NCBI RefSeq assembly: GCF_001050155.1
Contig: NZ_LFVY01000005.1
Span: 1-64,000 of the forward strand
DNA: 64,000 nt
Origin: Nitratireductor soli
Lineage (GTDB): Bacteria; Pseudomonadota; Alphaproteobacteria; Rhizobiales; Rhizobiaceae
Reading direction: 5' to 3'
Part shown: in pieces, positions 1 through 10,735 of the stretch
How positions within the stretch are numbered: position 1 is the first letter of the stretch
Layout of the letters: the number at the start of each line of letters is the position of its first letter
The notes under the pieces: generated by a model
The model's input: the letters and a program-made list of their open reading frames with translations, nothing else
Databases searched by the model: none
What the model was told of the DNA's origin: nothing
Position numbers and translations under genes: made by a program

Positions 1-108
1 TCGGTGACGCTGTCGACGGACCACCGGGCAGTGGACGGGGCGCTCGGCGCCGAACTGCTCGCTGCCTTCAAGCAGGTGATCGAAAGCCCGTTCGCCATGC
101 TGGTGTAA
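1..108 (+). CDS. pdhC: Pyruvate dehydrogenase E2 (dihydrolipoamide acetyltransferase), C-terminal fragment
   Basis: Only the last 35 codons lie in the window. They contain the DHRAVDG motif, the HxxxDG active-site signature of 2-oxoacid dehydrogenase acyltransferases, followed by a typical C-terminal helix and a TAA at 106-108. E2 transfers acetyl groups from lipoyl-lysine to CoA in the pyruvate dehydrogenase complex. lpdA (E3) and lipA (lipoyl synthase) follow within 4 kb, the usual rhizobial pdh layout, which is why I assign it to PDH and not to the 2-oxoglutarate complex. The N-terminal lipoyl and E1/E3-binding domains lie outside the window. Confidence 0.88.
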   Translation, partial: SVTLSTDHRAVDGALGAELLAAFKQVIESPFAMLV

Positions 109-114
109 ACCTTT

Positions 115-159
115 CCCTCCCCCTTGCGGGGAGGGTGGCCCGCAGGGTCGGGTGGGGGT
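115..159. repeat. GC-rich REP-like repeat, left copy of an inverted pair flanking the DUF559 gene
   Basis: A tract starting CCCTCCCCCTTGCGGGGAGG and ending in GGGTGGGGGT lies just after the pdhC stop. Its reverse complement recurs at 572-608, at the other end of the DUF559 gene, with an identical first 20 bases and an identical GGTGGGGGT end. The middle differs by a short insertion. It resembles the dispersed intergenic palindromic elements common in rhizobial genomes. The internal CCCC/GGGG arms can form a short hairpin. Confidence 0.7.
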
Positions 160-193
160 CGTTTTGCCGGGCTCGATGTCTCAGGAGAGGGAA

Positions 194-634
194 ATGCCCT
201 GGAATTTGCCGCCAAAGAAGGACGCAACGGCCAAGGCGCGTGGCAATGCGCCAAAACTCCGCCGCGCGCTGACGGACGCGGAGCGGCGGCTTTGGTGGCA
301 CATGCGTGAAAAGCTTCCGCTTTCAGGCACGCATTTCCGCCGGCAGGTTCCGCTCGGCCCCTATGTGGTGGATTTTTGCTGTCTCAAGCATCGTTTGATC
401 ATCGAGGTGGACGGTCATCAGCACGGGTCAGACGAGGCAATCGCCTACGATGCGCGGCGCGATGCCCATCTTGTCAGAGAAGGATTTCGTGTCCTGAGAT
501 TTTCGAATGCAGAGATCTCACGCGAACTAGCCTCGGTGTTGGATACGATCCATGCTGCGCTGGCGGCAACCACCCCCACCCCTTACCCCTCCCCGCAAGG
601 GGGAGGGGATTCGGCAGGCGAGGCGGCCATATGA
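194..634 (+). CDS. DUF559 family protein, Vsr/restriction-endonuclease-like fold
   Basis: The protein is 146 aa when started at the ATG at 194, chosen because AGGAGAGG lies just upstream. An in-frame ATG at 152 falls inside the flanking repeat. Family hallmarks are the basic N-terminal LTDAERRLWWHMR helix, FRRQVPLGPYVVDFCC, LIIEVDGHQH and VLRFSNAEI. These correspond to the catalytic core of DUF559 proteins, which share a fold with very-short-patch repair endonucleases; D and H in EVDGHQH are the likely metal and active-site residues. The last 15 or so codons (TPTPYPSPQGGG) come from the right-hand repeat, so the repeat supplies the C-terminal tail. The stop overlaps the next start (ATGA). The cellular role of DUF559 proteins is not established. 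Confidence 0.8.
   Translation: MPWNLPPKKDATAKARGNAPKLRRALTDAERRLWWHMREKLPLSGTHFRRQVPLGPYVVDFCCLKHRLIIEVDGHQHGSDEAIAYDARRDAHLVREGFRVLRFSNAEISRELASVLDTIHAALAATTPTPYPSPQGGGDSAGEAAI
572..608. repeat. GC-rich REP-like repeat, right inverted copy
   Basis: This is the inverted partner of the element at 115-159. It reads ACCCCCACCCC then CCTCCCCGCAAGGGGGAGGG and is largely inside the 3' end of the DUF559 gene. The pair brackets the gene almost exactly. Confidence 0.7.
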
Positions 635-1269
635 AAACCATCCTGTGCTATGGCGATTCGCTGACATGGGGATACGATCCCGCCGGGCCTGGACGGCATG
701 CGTTCGAGGACCGTTGGCCGAGCGTGCTTCAACGCGCGCTCGGCGACGATGCGCGGGTCATCGCCGAAGGGCTGAACGGACGGACGACAGCCTATGACGA
801 TCATCTGTCGGGCGCCGACCGCAATGGCGCGCGTCTGCTGCCGACCCTGCTCACCAGCCATGCGCCGCTCGACCTGGTGATCTTCCTGCTCGGCTCGAAC
901 GACATGAAGTCCTTTGTCTGCGGCAGCGCCTTCGGCGCGCGGCAGGGCATGCGCCGACTGGTCGACATCGTGCTGCGGCATGACTACCCGGTCGAGCAGC
1001 GGCCCCCGGCGCTGCTGATCGTCTCGCCCCCGGCGCGGGGCCCGAGCCAGGACCCGGAAACCGACGCAATATTCGCCGACGCCTTGCGAGAGACCACCCG
1101 GCTCGCCGGTTTTTACCGGCAGTTGTGCGACGAGGTTTCGTGCGGCTTCTTCGACGCCGCTTCGGTGGCAAAGCCAAGCCCGATCGACGGATTGCACCTC
1201 GACGCCGAAAATACCCGCGCCATCGGCGCGGGACTGGCGCCGATCGTCAAAGACATGCTTGAACTTTGA
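631..1269 (+). CDS. SGNH/GDSL-family hydrolase (arylesterase-like)
   Basis: The protein is 212 aa with all four SGNH blocks: GDSLTWG near residue 8 (nucleophile Ser), the conserved Gly in EGLNGRTT, GSND near residue 90, and DGLHLD near the C-terminus (catalytic Asp and His). The spacing and the SLTWGYDP start match the arylesterase/acyltransferase subgroup typified by mycobacterial Act. It is probably a cytosolic esterase, because no signal peptide is visible. The start ATG overlaps the DUF559 stop as ATGA. The natural substrate cannot be told from sequence. Confidence 0.88.
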   Translation: MKTILCYGDSLTWGYDPAGPGRHAFEDRWPSVLQRALGDDARVIAEGLNGRTTAYDDHLSGADRNGARLLPTLLTSHAPLDLVIFLLGSNDMKSFVCGSAFGARQGMRRLVDIVLRHDYPVEQRPPALLIVSPPARGPSQDPETDAIFADALRETTRLAGFYRQLCDEVSCGFFDAASVAKPSPIDGLHLDAENTRAIGAGLAPIVKDMLEL

Positions 1270-1286
1270 CCAAAGGAGGAATGATC

Positions 1287-1838
1287 ATGGCCAACACTGT
1301 CGGGACTCAATCCGTACACGCATCCTGGGGCTGGCTTGCCCTGCTCGGCGCGATCTCGCTCATCGGCGGGATTCTGGCGCTGGCCAACCCTTTCGGCGCC
1401 ACCTTGGCGGCGGCGCTTCTGGCCGCCTGGACCTTTGTCCTGTTCGGCGTGCTGCAGATCATCCAGGCGTTTCGCGTGCGCGGCTGGTCCGGCTTCCTGT
1501 GGTCGCTGCTTCTCGGCGTCGTGACGCTGGCGGTCGGTATTTCCATTCTCGCGCGGCCGGGCGCCGGCATCGTCTCGCTGACGGTGCTCGTGGCGATCAT
1601 GTTCCTGGTGCTCGGCGTCGTCAAACTGATGTACGCCTTCGCGCTTCGGCCGATCTCCGGCTGGGTCTGGGTGCTCGTTTCGGGGCTGATCTCGCTGGTG
1701 CTGGGCGTGATGATCCTTGCCGACATGCCGTGGTCGGCGGCCGCCGTGCTCGGCATTCTGCTGGCCGTTGAACTGCTGTCGAACGGCGTCTTCCTGCTGT
1801 TCGTCGCCTTCGGGCTGCGCGCCGCCCGGCAGGCGTGA
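1287..1838 (+). CDS. HdeD/DUF308 family inner-membrane protein
   Basis: The protein is 183 aa with about six hydrophobic segments in three repeating hairpins, the layout of HdeD-type DUF308 proteins. I start at the ATG at 1287 because AGGAGG at 1274-1279 is correctly spaced for it; the in-frame ATG at 1281 is too close. E. coli HdeD is linked to acid resistance at high cell density, but alphaproteobacterial members are uncharacterised. It sits between the SGNH hydrolase and lpdA with no sign of functional coupling. Confidence 0.85.
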   Translation: MANTVGTQSVHASWGWLALLGAISLIGGILALANPFGATLAAALLAAWTFVLFGVLQIIQAFRVRGWSGFLWSLLLGVVTLAVGISILARPGAGIVSLTVLVAIMFLVLGVVKLMYAFALRPISGWVWVLVSGLISLVLGVMILADMPWSAAAVLGILLAVELLSNGVFLLFVAFGLRAARQA

Positions 1839-1904
1839 AACTGATTTATCGAGGCGCGCCTGACCGGTGCGCCTTGAACCGTGATTGCAAAGGAGAGACC
1901 CGCC

Positions 1905-3350
1905 GTGGCTGAAAATTACGACGTCATCATCATCGGATCCGGTCCCGGCGGCTATGTCACGGCCGTGCGCGCGGCGCAGCTCGGCCTCAAGACGGCCATC
2001 GTCGAGCGCGAGCATCTGGGCGGCATCTGCCTCAACTGGGGCTGCATCCCGACCAAGGCGCTGCTGCGCTCGGCGGAGATCAAGCACTATGCGGAGAACG
2101 GCAAGGATTACGGCCTGACCATCGACGGCAAGATCTCGGCCGACGTCGCCGCCGTGGTCGACCGCTCGCGAAAAGTCTCCCTCAGGCTGAACGGCGGCGT
2201 CGGCTTCCTGATGAAGAAGAACAAGGTCGACATCATCTGGGGCGAGGCGAAGCTTGCCAAACCGGGCGAGGTGGTCGTCTCGGCCACGTCGAAGAAAGCC
2301 ATGCAGCCGCAGCCGCCCGAGCCGAAGGGCGCCAAGGGGCCCGCAACCTATACGGCCAAGCATGTCATCATCGCCACCGGCGCGCGGCCGCGCGCGCTGC
2401 CGGGCATCGAGCCGGATGGCGACAGGATCTGGACCTATTTCGAGGCCATGGTGCCGAAGACGATGCCGAAATCGCTGGTCGTCATGGGTTCGGGCGCCAT
2501 CGGCATGGAGTTCGCTTCCTTCTACCGCACCATGGGCGCCGAGGTGACGGTCGTCGAGCTGATGCCGCAGATCCTGCCGGTGGAGGACGCCGAGGTGTCG
2601 AAATTCGCCAAGCGGCAGTTCGAGAAGCAGGGCATCAAGTTCCATCTCGACGCCAAGGTGACGAAGGTCGAGAAGGGCAAGGATTCGGTTACCGCGCATG
2701 TGGAGATGAAGGACGGCAAGGTCGAGAAGATCACCGCCGAAAAGTTGATTTCCGCCGTCGGCGTGCAGGGCAACATCGAAAATCTCGGCCTCGAGGCGCT
2801 TGGCGTGAAGACGGATCGCGGCTGCGTCGTGGTCGACGGCTATGGCCGCACCAATGTCGCCGGGCTCTACGCCATCGGCGACGTGGCGGGGCCGCCCATG
2901 CTGGCGCACAAGGCCGAGCATGAGGGCGTCATCTGCGTCGAGAAGATCGCCGGCGTGCCGGGCGTCCACGCGCTCGACAAGGGGCTGATTCCCGGCTGCA
3001 CCTATTGCCAGCCGCAGGTGGCTTCGGTCGGGCTGACGGAGGAGAAGGCAAAGAGCGCCGGCCGCGACATCCGCGTCGGCCGCTTCCAGTTCGCCGCCAA
3101 CGGCAAGGCGATCGCGCTCGGCGAGGATCAGGGTTTCGTCAAGACGATCTTTGACAAGAAGACCGGCGAGCTTCTGGGAGCGCACATGATCGGCGCGGAA
3201 GTGACCGAGCTGATCCAGGGCTTTGTCGTCGCCATGAACCTCGAGACGACCGAGGAAGAGCTGATGCACACGGTTTTCCCGCATCCCACACTTTCGGAAA
3301 TGATGAAGGAAAGCGTGCTCGACGCCTATGGGCGCACGCTGAACGCGTAA
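1905..3350 (+). CDS. lpdA: Dihydrolipoamide dehydrogenase (E3)
   Basis: The protein is 481 aa from a GTG start at 1905, preceded by AAAGGAGAG. A GTG at 1881 is in frame but lies before that Shine-Dalgarno. Visible are the N-terminal FAD dinucleotide motif IIGSGPGGY, the redox disulfide in GGICLNWGCIPTKAL, a second Rossmann motif (VMGSGAIGMEF) for NAD, the FAD-binding YAIGDVAG, and the C-terminal catalytic HPHPTLSE-type block (here FPHPTLSE). E3 reoxidises dihydrolipoamide on E2 and passes electrons to NAD. Its proximity to the E2 gene and to lipA suggests it serves pyruvate dehydrogenase. Confidence 0.97.
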   Translation: MAENYDVIIIGSGPGGYVTAVRAAQLGLKTAIVEREHLGGICLNWGCIPTKALLRSAEIKHYAENGKDYGLTIDGKISADVAAVVDRSRKVSLRLNGGVGFLMKKNKVDIIWGEAKLAKPGEVVVSATSKKAMQPQPPEPKGAKGPATYTAKHVIIATGARPRALPGIEPDGDRIWTYFEAMVPKTMPKSLVVMGSGAIGMEFASFYRTMGAEVTVVELMPQILPVEDAEVSKFAKRQFEKQGIKFHLDAKVTKVEKGKDSVTAHVEMKDGKVEKITAEKLISAVGVQGNIENLGLEALGVKTDRGCVVVDGYGRTNVAGLYAIGDVAGPPMLAHKAEHEGVICVEKIAGVPGVHALDKGLIPGCTYCQPQVASVGLTEEKAKSAGRDIRVGRFQFAANGKAIALGEDQGFVKTIFDKKTGELLGAHMIGAEVTELIQGFVVAMNLETTEEELMHTVFPHPTLSEMMKESVLDAYGRTLNA

Positions 3351-3423
3351 GGAGCTTTTCGGCCCCTGTTTCCCCGCGCCATTCTGGACTATATGCGGGG
3401 GAACGCGAAACGAGGACGAGGCG

Positions 3424-3708
3424 ATGGAACAGGGTTTTGGAATCATGGGCATGCCGGGCGTCGGCTTTATCGGCCTGCTCGTGATCGGCTTCCTTGCCGG
3501 TTATGTCGCCGAGAAGACCATGAACCGCGAGCATGGCTTCCTCACCAACATCCTGGTCGGCATCGCCGGCTCCTTCGTCGGCGGCACGCTGGCCGGGCTG
3601 GTCGGCATCTCGTTTTATGGTTTTCTGGGCAATCTGGTTGTCGCCATCCTCGGCGCCATCCTGATCCTGTGGATTTTTGGCCGTTCGGAATCCCGCCGGA
3701 CGCGATAG
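3424..3708 (+). CDS. GlsB/YeaQ/YmgE family small membrane protein
   Basis: The protein is 94 aa with three hydrophobic helices and the typical [10 protein letters not shown] and [12 protein letters not shown] segments of the transglycosylase-associated (GlsB/YeaQ/YmgE) family. Despite the family name no enzymatic activity is established; members are small inner-membrane proteins often induced by stress. It ends 7 bases before lipA begins, so the two may be co-transcribed. Confidence 0.85.
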   Translation: MEQGFGIMGMPGVGFIGLLVIGFLAGYVAEKTMNREHGFLTNILVGIAGSFVGGTLAGLVGISFYGFLGNLVVAILGAILILWIFGRSESRRTR

Positions 3709-3715
3709 GACAAAC

Positions 3716-4678
3716 ATGGTCACCGTTCTCGACACCGTCAGCAACAAGCCGCGCGTGCGGCATCCCGAAAAGGCGCACCGGCCCGACCAGGAGGTGTTGC
3801 GCAAGCCCGAGTGGATCCGCGTCAAGGCGCCGACCTCGAAGGGCTATCTGGAAACGCGCGAGATCGTGAAGTCGAACAAGCTGATCACGGTGTGCGAGGA
3901 GGCGGGCTGTCCCAACATCGGCGAATGCTGGGAGAAAAAGCATGCGACCTTCATGATCCTCGGCGAGATCTGCACCCGGGCCTGCGCCTTCTGCAACGTT
4001 TCGACCGGCATTCCCGGCCCGGTGGACCTCAACGAGCCCGAGAACGTCGCCAAGGCGGTGCGCGAGATGGGGCTGAAGCACGTGGTCGTCACCTCGGTCG
4101 ACCGTGACGACCTGGCCGATGGCGGTGCGCAGCACTTCGCCGAGGTGATTGGCGCTATCCGCGCCTCGTCGCCCGGCACGACGATCGAAATCCTGACGCC
4201 CGATTTCCTGCGCAAGCCCGGCGCGCTGGAAGTGGTGGTGGCGGCCAAGCCCGACGTTTTCAACCACAATCTGGAAACGGTGCCGTCGAACTATCTGACG
4301 GTCAGGCCCGGCGCGCGCTACTTCCACTCCATGCGGCTCCTGCAGCAGGTGAAGGAGCTCGACCCGACCATGTTCACCAAGTCGGGGATCATGGTCGGCC
4401 TTGGCGAGGAGCGCAACGAGGTGCTGCAGCTGATGGACGATCTGCGTGCCGCCGATGTGGATTTCATGACTATCGGCCAGTATCTGCAGCCGACCCGCAA
4501 GCACCATCCGGTGAAGAAGTTCGTCACGCCGGACGAGTTCAAATCCTATGAAACCATCGCCTACACCAAGGGTTTCCTGATGGTTTCGGCCAGTCCTTTG
4601 ACGCGCTCGTCGCACCATGCGGGCGAGGATTTCGCCAAGATGCAAGCCGCGCGCGAGGCGCGTCTGAAGACGGCCTAA
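3716..4678 (+). CDS. lipA: Lipoyl synthase, radical SAM
   Basis: The protein is 320 aa and inserts two sulfurs into octanoyl-lysine on lipoyl domains. It carries both iron-sulfur clusters: the auxiliary cluster motif [12 protein letters not shown] near residues 59-70 and the radical-SAM CxxxCxxC in CTRACAFC near residue 85. ATG 3716 is used because sequence upstream of it overlaps the preceding gene. The neighbours E2 and E3 need the cofactor. The C-terminal [11 protein letters not shown] block, with its conserved RSSYHA-like motif, is intact. Confidence 0.97.
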   Translation: MVTVLDTVSNKPRVRHPEKAHRPDQEVLRKPEWIRVKAPTSKGYLETREIVKSNKLITVCEEAGCPNIGECWEKKHATFMILGEICTRACAFCNVSTGIPGPVDLNEPENVAKAVREMGLKHVVVTSVDRDDLADGGAQHFAEVIGAIRASSPGTTIEILTPDFLRKPGALEVVVAAKPDVFNHNLETVPSNYLTVRPGARYFHSMRLLQQVKELDPTMFTKSGIMVGLGEERNEVLQLMDDLRAADVDFMTIGQYLQPTRKHHPVKKFVTPDEFKSYETIAYTKGFLMVSASPLTRSSHHAGEDFAKMQAAREARLKTA

Positions 4679-4686
4679 GCTTATCG

Positions 4687-5142
4687 ATGCCCAAATTCGA
4701 AACCGTACGCCACGTCGCCCATGCGCCGGAAGAGATGTTTGCGCTGGTCGCCGATGTCGAAAGATACCCGGAATTCGTCCCCATGTGCGAGGCGCTTGTC
4801 GTGCGCACGCGCAAGGAGCGCGACGGGGTGACGCTGCTCGTCGCCGACATGACGGTGGGCTACAAGGCGCTGCGCGAGACCTTCACCAGCCAGGTGACGC
4901 TGAAGCCGGACGAATGCGCCATCGACGTGCGCTATGTGGATGGGCCGTTCCGCTTCCTGAAGAACGAATGGCGCTTCGAGCCGGCGGGTGAGGGCGCCTG
5001 CGACATCCACTTCTTCATCGAGTACGAGTTCAAGAGCCGCATGCTTGGTGTTGTGATGGGCGCTATGTTCGACCGGGCCTTCCGCATGTTTTCGGAAGCG
5101 TTCGAGCGGCGTGCGGATATCGTCTATGGAACCGGTGTTTGA
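4687..5142 (+). CDS. COQ10/RatA-like START-domain protein
   Basis: The protein is 151 aa and begins 8 bases after lipA. It is a single polyketide-cyclase/START domain with the family-typical PEEMFALVADVERYPEFVPMC and FLKNEWRF segments. Alphaproteobacterial members are annotated as coenzyme Q-binding COQ10 homologues, which chaperone ubiquinone; the same family includes E. coli RatA, described as a ribosome association inhibitor. Which role applies here cannot be decided by sequence. The lipA linkage is common in rhizobia. Confidence 0.85.
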   Translation: MPKFETVRHVAHAPEEMFALVADVERYPEFVPMCEALVVRTRKERDGVTLLVADMTVGYKALRETFTSQVTLKPDECAIDVRYVDGPFRFLKNEWRFEPAGEGACDIHFFIEYEFKSRMLGVVMGAMFDRAFRMFSEAFERRADIVYGTGV

Positions 5143-5222
5143 CGATTGATGCGAGTTGCGGCGGCGGGATTGGATTTGTCGTGGCTTGGCAGTTTCCGGT
5201 TGAGCCCACGATGAAAAGACGC

Positions 5223-5762
5223 CTAACCTGCCTTCAAGGCATCGAGAACCATTCGCAGCGCCGTCCTGACCGTGGCAACGCGGACGCCGGCACGGTCGAG
5301 GCCGGTGAAGAGCCGCTTTTCGGCGATGGTCTCATGGCCCTGCAATGCCAGGCCGAACCAGACGAGACCGACGGGCTTTTCCGCCGAACCACCGCCTGGT
5401 CCGGCAACGCCGGTCACAGCAATGGCGACGCCCGCCCGCGAACGGGCCAGGGCGCCGGCGGCCATTTCAAGCGCCGTCTCCGATGACACCGCGCCGTGCG
5501 CGGCAAGCGTGTCGGCGCAAACGCCAAGCATCTCCATCTTGGCTTCGTTCGAATAGGTGACGAAACCGCGATCGACGACCGAGGAAGAGCCGGCGATGTC
5601 GGTCAGCGCGGCGGCGATCATGCCGCCGGTGCAGGATTCAGCCGTCGCCAGCATCAGGCCGCGCGCCTCGCAGGCGGCCAGCACGGCATGGGCAAGTTTC
5701 TCGCGCTCGTTCATGTCCGACACTTCGCTGTCACTCATGCTCAATACATCGCTGTCACTCAT
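5223..5762 (-). CDS. cinA: CinA C-terminal domain protein (nicotinamide-nucleotide amidase, PncC type)
   Basis: The protein is up to 179 aa and is the amidase domain only, with no N-terminal molybdopterin-binding CinA domain. Motifs include [24 protein letters not shown] and the glycine-rich [17 protein letters not shown]. The PncC family deamidates NMN to nicotinic acid mononucleotide in pyridine recycling. The first ATG overlaps the ispDF stop (ATGA at 5759-5762), but two more in-frame ATGs follow in an N-terminal stretch where MSDS is written twice. MNEREK, near residue 17, may be the true start. Confidence 0.88.
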   Translation of the reverse strand: MSDSDVLSMSDSEVSDMNEREKLAHAVLAACEARGLMLATAESCTGGMIAAALTDIAGSSSVVDRGFVTYSNEAKMEMLGVCADTLAAHGAVSSETALEMAAGALARSRAGVAIAVTGVAGPGGGSAEKPVGLVWFGLALQGHETIAEKRLFTGLDRAGVRVATVRTALRMVLDALKAG

Positions 5763-6997
5763 GCGGGCACCTCGCCGGGATAGACGACGCTGGCGGTGGC
5801 GATGGCGGCGATTCCTTCCCCGCGGCCGATGAAGCCGAGCTTCTCGTTGGTCGTCGCCTTGATCGAAATACGCATCTCGCCGATGCCGAGCATGGCGGCC
5901 AGCGCCGCCGTCATCGCCGCGCGGTGCGGGCCGATTTTCGGCGCCTCGCAGATCAGCGTCACATCGACATTGGCAATCCGCCCACCGGCTTCACGGACGA
6001 TCTTCGCCGCATGCTCGAGGAAGATGTGCGAGGCCGCGCCGTTCCATTGCGGATCGGAGGGCGGGAAATGCGTGCCGATGTCACCGGCGCCGCAGGTGGC
6101 CAACAGCGCGTCGGTCAGGGCGTGCAGACCGACATCGGCGTCGGAATGGCCCGAAAGACGCTTGGCGTAGGGAATACGCACCCCGCACAGGATGACGGCA
6201 TCGCCTTCGGTGAAGGAATGCACGTCATAGCCATTGCCGGTGCGCACATCGGGGAAGATCGCCGCGCGGTTGAGGCGCTGGTCGGCCAACGCGATGTCGC
6301 GCGCCCAGGTGAGCTTGATGTTGTCGACCGAGCCGGCGACGATGCGGACCGGGATATTCGCCCATTCGGCGATTGCCGCGTCGTCGGTGAAATCGTCGCG
6401 GCCCTGGTGGAAGGCGCGGTCGTGGGCGGCGGCGATCAGCGCGAAGGGAAATCCTTGCGGGGTCTGCGCGGCGTGCAGATCATGGCGCGGCACCGTCGCC
6501 TCGATGGTGCCGCCGGGGCCGGCGCGCTTCAGCGTTTCGGCGACAGGGAGGGCCGGCAGGGCGCCTTTTCCCTCTTCCACAGCGCGAATGATGCGGTCGA
6601 TCAACTCACCGTCGATGAAAGGGCGCACCCCGTCATGGATGAGCACCGTCTGCGGCGCGGGATCATGCAGGGCGAGAAGGGCGAGACGGGTCGAGGCTTG
6701 GCGCGACGCGCCGCCATGCAGGGAGATTACCCGGTCGGCGAGGCCGATGGCCGCCTCGGCGAACAGCGCCTCGTCATCGGGGTGGATGGCGACCACGACG
6801 CGGCCGATGCGCGGATCGGCCAGAAACGTCTCGAGCGTGTGACGCAGCACCGGCTTGCCGCCGATGATGCGGTACTGCTTCGGTCCCTCGGCGGATTGAC
6901 CGGCGCGTTCGCCGCGCCCGGCCGCAACAATCACCGCGGCGACTTCTCCTGCCCTGCCGCCGGCGATGCTCTCCTGCCGTGTCATGTGCTTGTCCAT
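5759..6997 (-). CDS. ispDF: Bifunctional IspD/IspF (MEP isoprenoid pathway)
   Basis: The protein is about 412 aa. The first half is IspD (2-C-methyl-D-erythritol 4-phosphate cytidylyltransferase), with [12 protein letters not shown] and GPKQY at the nucleotide site and HDGVRPF. The second half is IspF (MEcPP synthase), with GYDVHSF, the [18 protein letters not shown] metal-binding block, [11 protein letters not shown] and [15 protein letters not shown]. This fusion is common in alphaproteobacteria. Starts at 6997 (MDKHM) and 6985 (MTRQE) are both possible, with no clear Shine-Dalgarno for either. The frame stays open further upstream, but that part is antisense to dusB and is not family-like. 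Confidence 0.95.
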   Translation of the reverse strand: MDKHMTRQESIAGGRAGEVAAVIVAAGRGERAGQSAEGPKQYRIIGGKPVLRHTLETFLADPRIGRVVVAIHPDDEALFAEAAIGLADRVISLHGGASRQASTRLALLALHDPAPQTVLIHDGVRPFIDGELIDRIIRAVEEGKGALPALPVAETLKRAGPGGTIEATVPRHDLHAAQTPQGFPFALIAAAHDRAFHQGRDDFTDDAAIAEWANIPVRIVAGSVDNIKLTWARDIALADQRLNRAAIFPDVRTGNGYDVHSFTEGDAVILCGVRIPYAKRLSGHSDADVGLHALTDALLATCGAGDIGTHFPPSDPQWNGAASHIFLEHAAKIVREAGGRIANVDVTLICEAPKIGPHRAAMTAALAAMLGIGEMRISIKATTNEKLGFIGRGEGIAAIATASVVYPGEVPA

Positions 6998-7109
6998 AGG
7001 CCAGACGCATAATAAGAGGCGCGGTGAAAGGCCAGCCGAATTTGCGGATTGTGCTGCGGAAGCGAAAACCCGGTTGCGGGGCAGCGGCGAAATGGCTAAA
7101 GAATAAGCA

Positions 7110-8129
7110 ATGATGGAATCTGCTTCAATTTTGAGCAACGACGAGAGCGATGCGTTGCGCGGGCCGCTGCAGCTGGGGCCGGTGACCATTCGCAATCGGG
7201 TGTTCCTGGCGCCGCTGTCCGGGGTGACCGATCTCGCCTTTCGCCAGCGCGCCCACGCGCATGGCGCGGGCCTGGTGGTCTCGGAAATGGTGGCGAGCGG
7301 CGAATTGGCGCGCGGCCGCGCCGAATCGGCGCGGCGCATGCGGCGGCCCGAGATCGACGTGCATATGGTGCAGCTTGCCGGGCGCGAGGCGCATTGGATG
7401 GCGGAGGCGGCGCGCATTGCCGCCGGCGCGGGCGCCGACATCATCGACATCAATATGGGCTGCCCGGCGAAGAAGGTGACGGGCGGCTATTGCGGCTCGG
7501 CCCTGATGCGCGCGCCGGACCACGCGCTTGCGCTGATCGAGGCGGTCGTGGCGGCGGTTTCGGTTCCCGTGACGGTCAAGATGCGGCTCGGCTGGGACGA
7601 AACGGCGCTCAACGCGCCGCTGATCGCCCGGCGCGCCGAGGAGGCCGGCGTGGCCATGGTGACGGTCCACGGCCGCACGCGCTGTCAGTTCTACAAGGGG
7701 CAGGCCGATTGGCGGGCGATCGCCCGCGTCAAGCAGGCGGTCGGCATTCCGGTCGTCGCCAATGGCGATGTGACGAATGCGGCGGATGCGGCGGCGATCC
7801 TGAAACAATCCGGCGCGGATGCGATCATGGTCGGGCGGGCGCATTATGGCGCGCCGTGGGTCGCAGGCGCGATCGCTGCCGGTCGCGACGGTAGGCCTGG
7901 GGCACTGGAAGACTATGTCATCGACCATTACGAGGCGATGCTGTCGCTCTACGGCATCGAGCATGGGCTGCGCCACGCGCGCAAGCATCTGGGCTGGTAC
8001 CTGGACCGTCACGCAGGCCAGGTCGCGCCGGAGCAGCGCAAGGCGATCATGACGGGGACGGATCATCGGGCGGTTATCGCCGGGCTGCGCGCGGCGTTTC
8101 GCGCCGAGAAAGGTGTTTTGGCCGCATGA
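7110..8129 (+). CDS. dusB: tRNA-dihydrouridine synthase B
   Basis: The protein is 339 aa, an FMN-dependent TIM barrel that reduces uridine in tRNA D-loops. Motifs are [36 protein letters not shown] with the catalytic Cys, [13 protein letters not shown] and VANGDV. It lies directly upstream of ntrB and overlaps it by four bases. This is the old nifR3-ntrB-ntrC arrangement of Rhizobium and Rhodobacter, so the operon probably starts in the 112 bp between this gene and the divergent ispDF. Confidence 0.95.
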   Translation: MMESASILSNDESDALRGPLQLGPVTIRNRVFLAPLSGVTDLAFRQRAHAHGAGLVVSEMVASGELARGRAESARRMRRPEIDVHMVQLAGREAHWMAEAARIAAGAGADIIDINMGCPAKKVTGGYCGSALMRAPDHALALIEAVVAAVSVPVTVKMRLGWDETALNAPLIARRAEEAGVAMVTVHGRTRCQFYKGQADWRAIARVKQAVGIPVVANGDVTNAADAAAILKQSGADAIMVGRAHYGAPWVAGAIAAGRDGRPGALEDYVIDHYEAMLSLYGIEHGLRHARKHLGWYLDRHAGQVAPEQRKAIMTGTDHRAVIAGLRAAFRAEKGVLAA

Positions 8130-9267
8130 CAGCAAAAGGGTCGGATGGATCGGATGCGGGAACCGCACAGCTGTTGCTGAACACGCTGCGCCATCCGGTG
8201 GTGATGATCGACATCGACGGCTTCATCGTCCAGGCGAACGCGGAAGCCGAGGATTTCTTCCGCTCGGGCGCGGCGATCCTGGCGCGCAGCCGGCTGCCGG
8301 ATTTCGTGCCCTTCGGCAGCCCGCTGATCGCCCTGGTCGAGCAGGTCAGGGCGCAGCGCGTGGCGATCAACGAATACCGGGTCGATATCTCGTCGCCGCG
8401 GCTGGGGCCGGAGCGGATGGTCGACATCCACGCGGCTCCCGTTTCCGAGGTGCCGGGCGCGGTGGCGCTGCTGCTTCAGGAGCGCTCGATGGCCGACAAG
8501 ATCGACCGGCAGATGGTGCATCGCGGCGCGGCGCGTTCGGTGACCGGGCTAGCGGCGATGCTGGCGCATGAGATCAAGAACCCGCTGTCGGGCATTCGCG
8601 GCGCAGCACAGCTTCTCGAGCACGCCGTTACCGACGAGGATCGGGCGCTGACGCGGCTGATCACCGAGGAGACCGACCGCATCGTCGCGCTGGTCGACCG
8701 GATGGAGGTGTTTTCCGACGAACGCCCGGTGGAACGCGACCCGGTCAACATCCATCTGGTGCTCGACCATGTGAAGGCGGCGGCGAAGAACGGCTTTGCC
8801 CGCAAGGTGGCGATCGTCGAGGAATACGACCCGTCGCTGCCCGCGGTGTGGGCCAATCGCGACCAGCTGGTGCAGGTGTTCTTCAATCTGGTGAAGAATG
8901 CCGCCGAGGCGATCGGCGACCGGGAGGATGGCGAGATCCGCCTGACCACGGCGTTCCGGCCGGGCATCCGCCTGTCGGTGCCGGGCACAGACGACCGGGT
9001 GGCGCTGCCGCTGGAATTCTGCGTTCACGACAATGGACCGGGGATTCCCGAGGACATGCGGCCGATCATCTTCGACCCGTTCGTCACGTCGAAGCAGAAC
9101 GGATCGGGCCTGGGGCTGGCGCTGGTGGCGAAGATCGTCGGTGCGCATGGCGGCGTCATCGAATGCGAATCGTCCGGCCAGCGCGGAACGGTGTTCCGCA
9201 TCCTCATGCCTGCCTGGCGCGAGGCGCGCGGCCGGTTTGCCTATGGGCGGGAAGAGGAGACGGCGTC

Positions 9268-9271
<4 letters not shown>
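8126..9271 (+). CDS. ntrB: Nitrogen regulation sensor kinase NtrB
   Basis: The protein is 381 aa and soluble, with no membrane segments. It has an N-terminal PAS domain (about residues 15-120), the phosphoacceptor His148 in [12 protein letters not shown], the N box [12 protein letters not shown], then HDNGPGIP and [12 protein letters not shown] in the ATPase domain. It should phosphorylate NtrC under nitrogen limitation and dephosphorylate it when PII is bound. It is translationally coupled to dusB (ATGA at 8126-8129) and to ntrC (ATGA at 9268-9271). Confidence 0.96.
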
Positions 9272-10716
<1,445 letters not shown>

Positions 10717-10735
10717 GGCGGGCGCCCGACACGTG

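Noticed and set aside
1839-1904. Possible terminator between the HdeD-like gene and lpdA (AGGCGC with GCGCCT)
   Set aside because: Only a six-base stem with no U run; too weak to report.
1113-3452. A minus-strand open frame of almost 780 codons opposite lpdA
   Set aside because: It covers lpdA antisense and is low-complexity His/Arg/Asp-rich; typical high-GC shadow.
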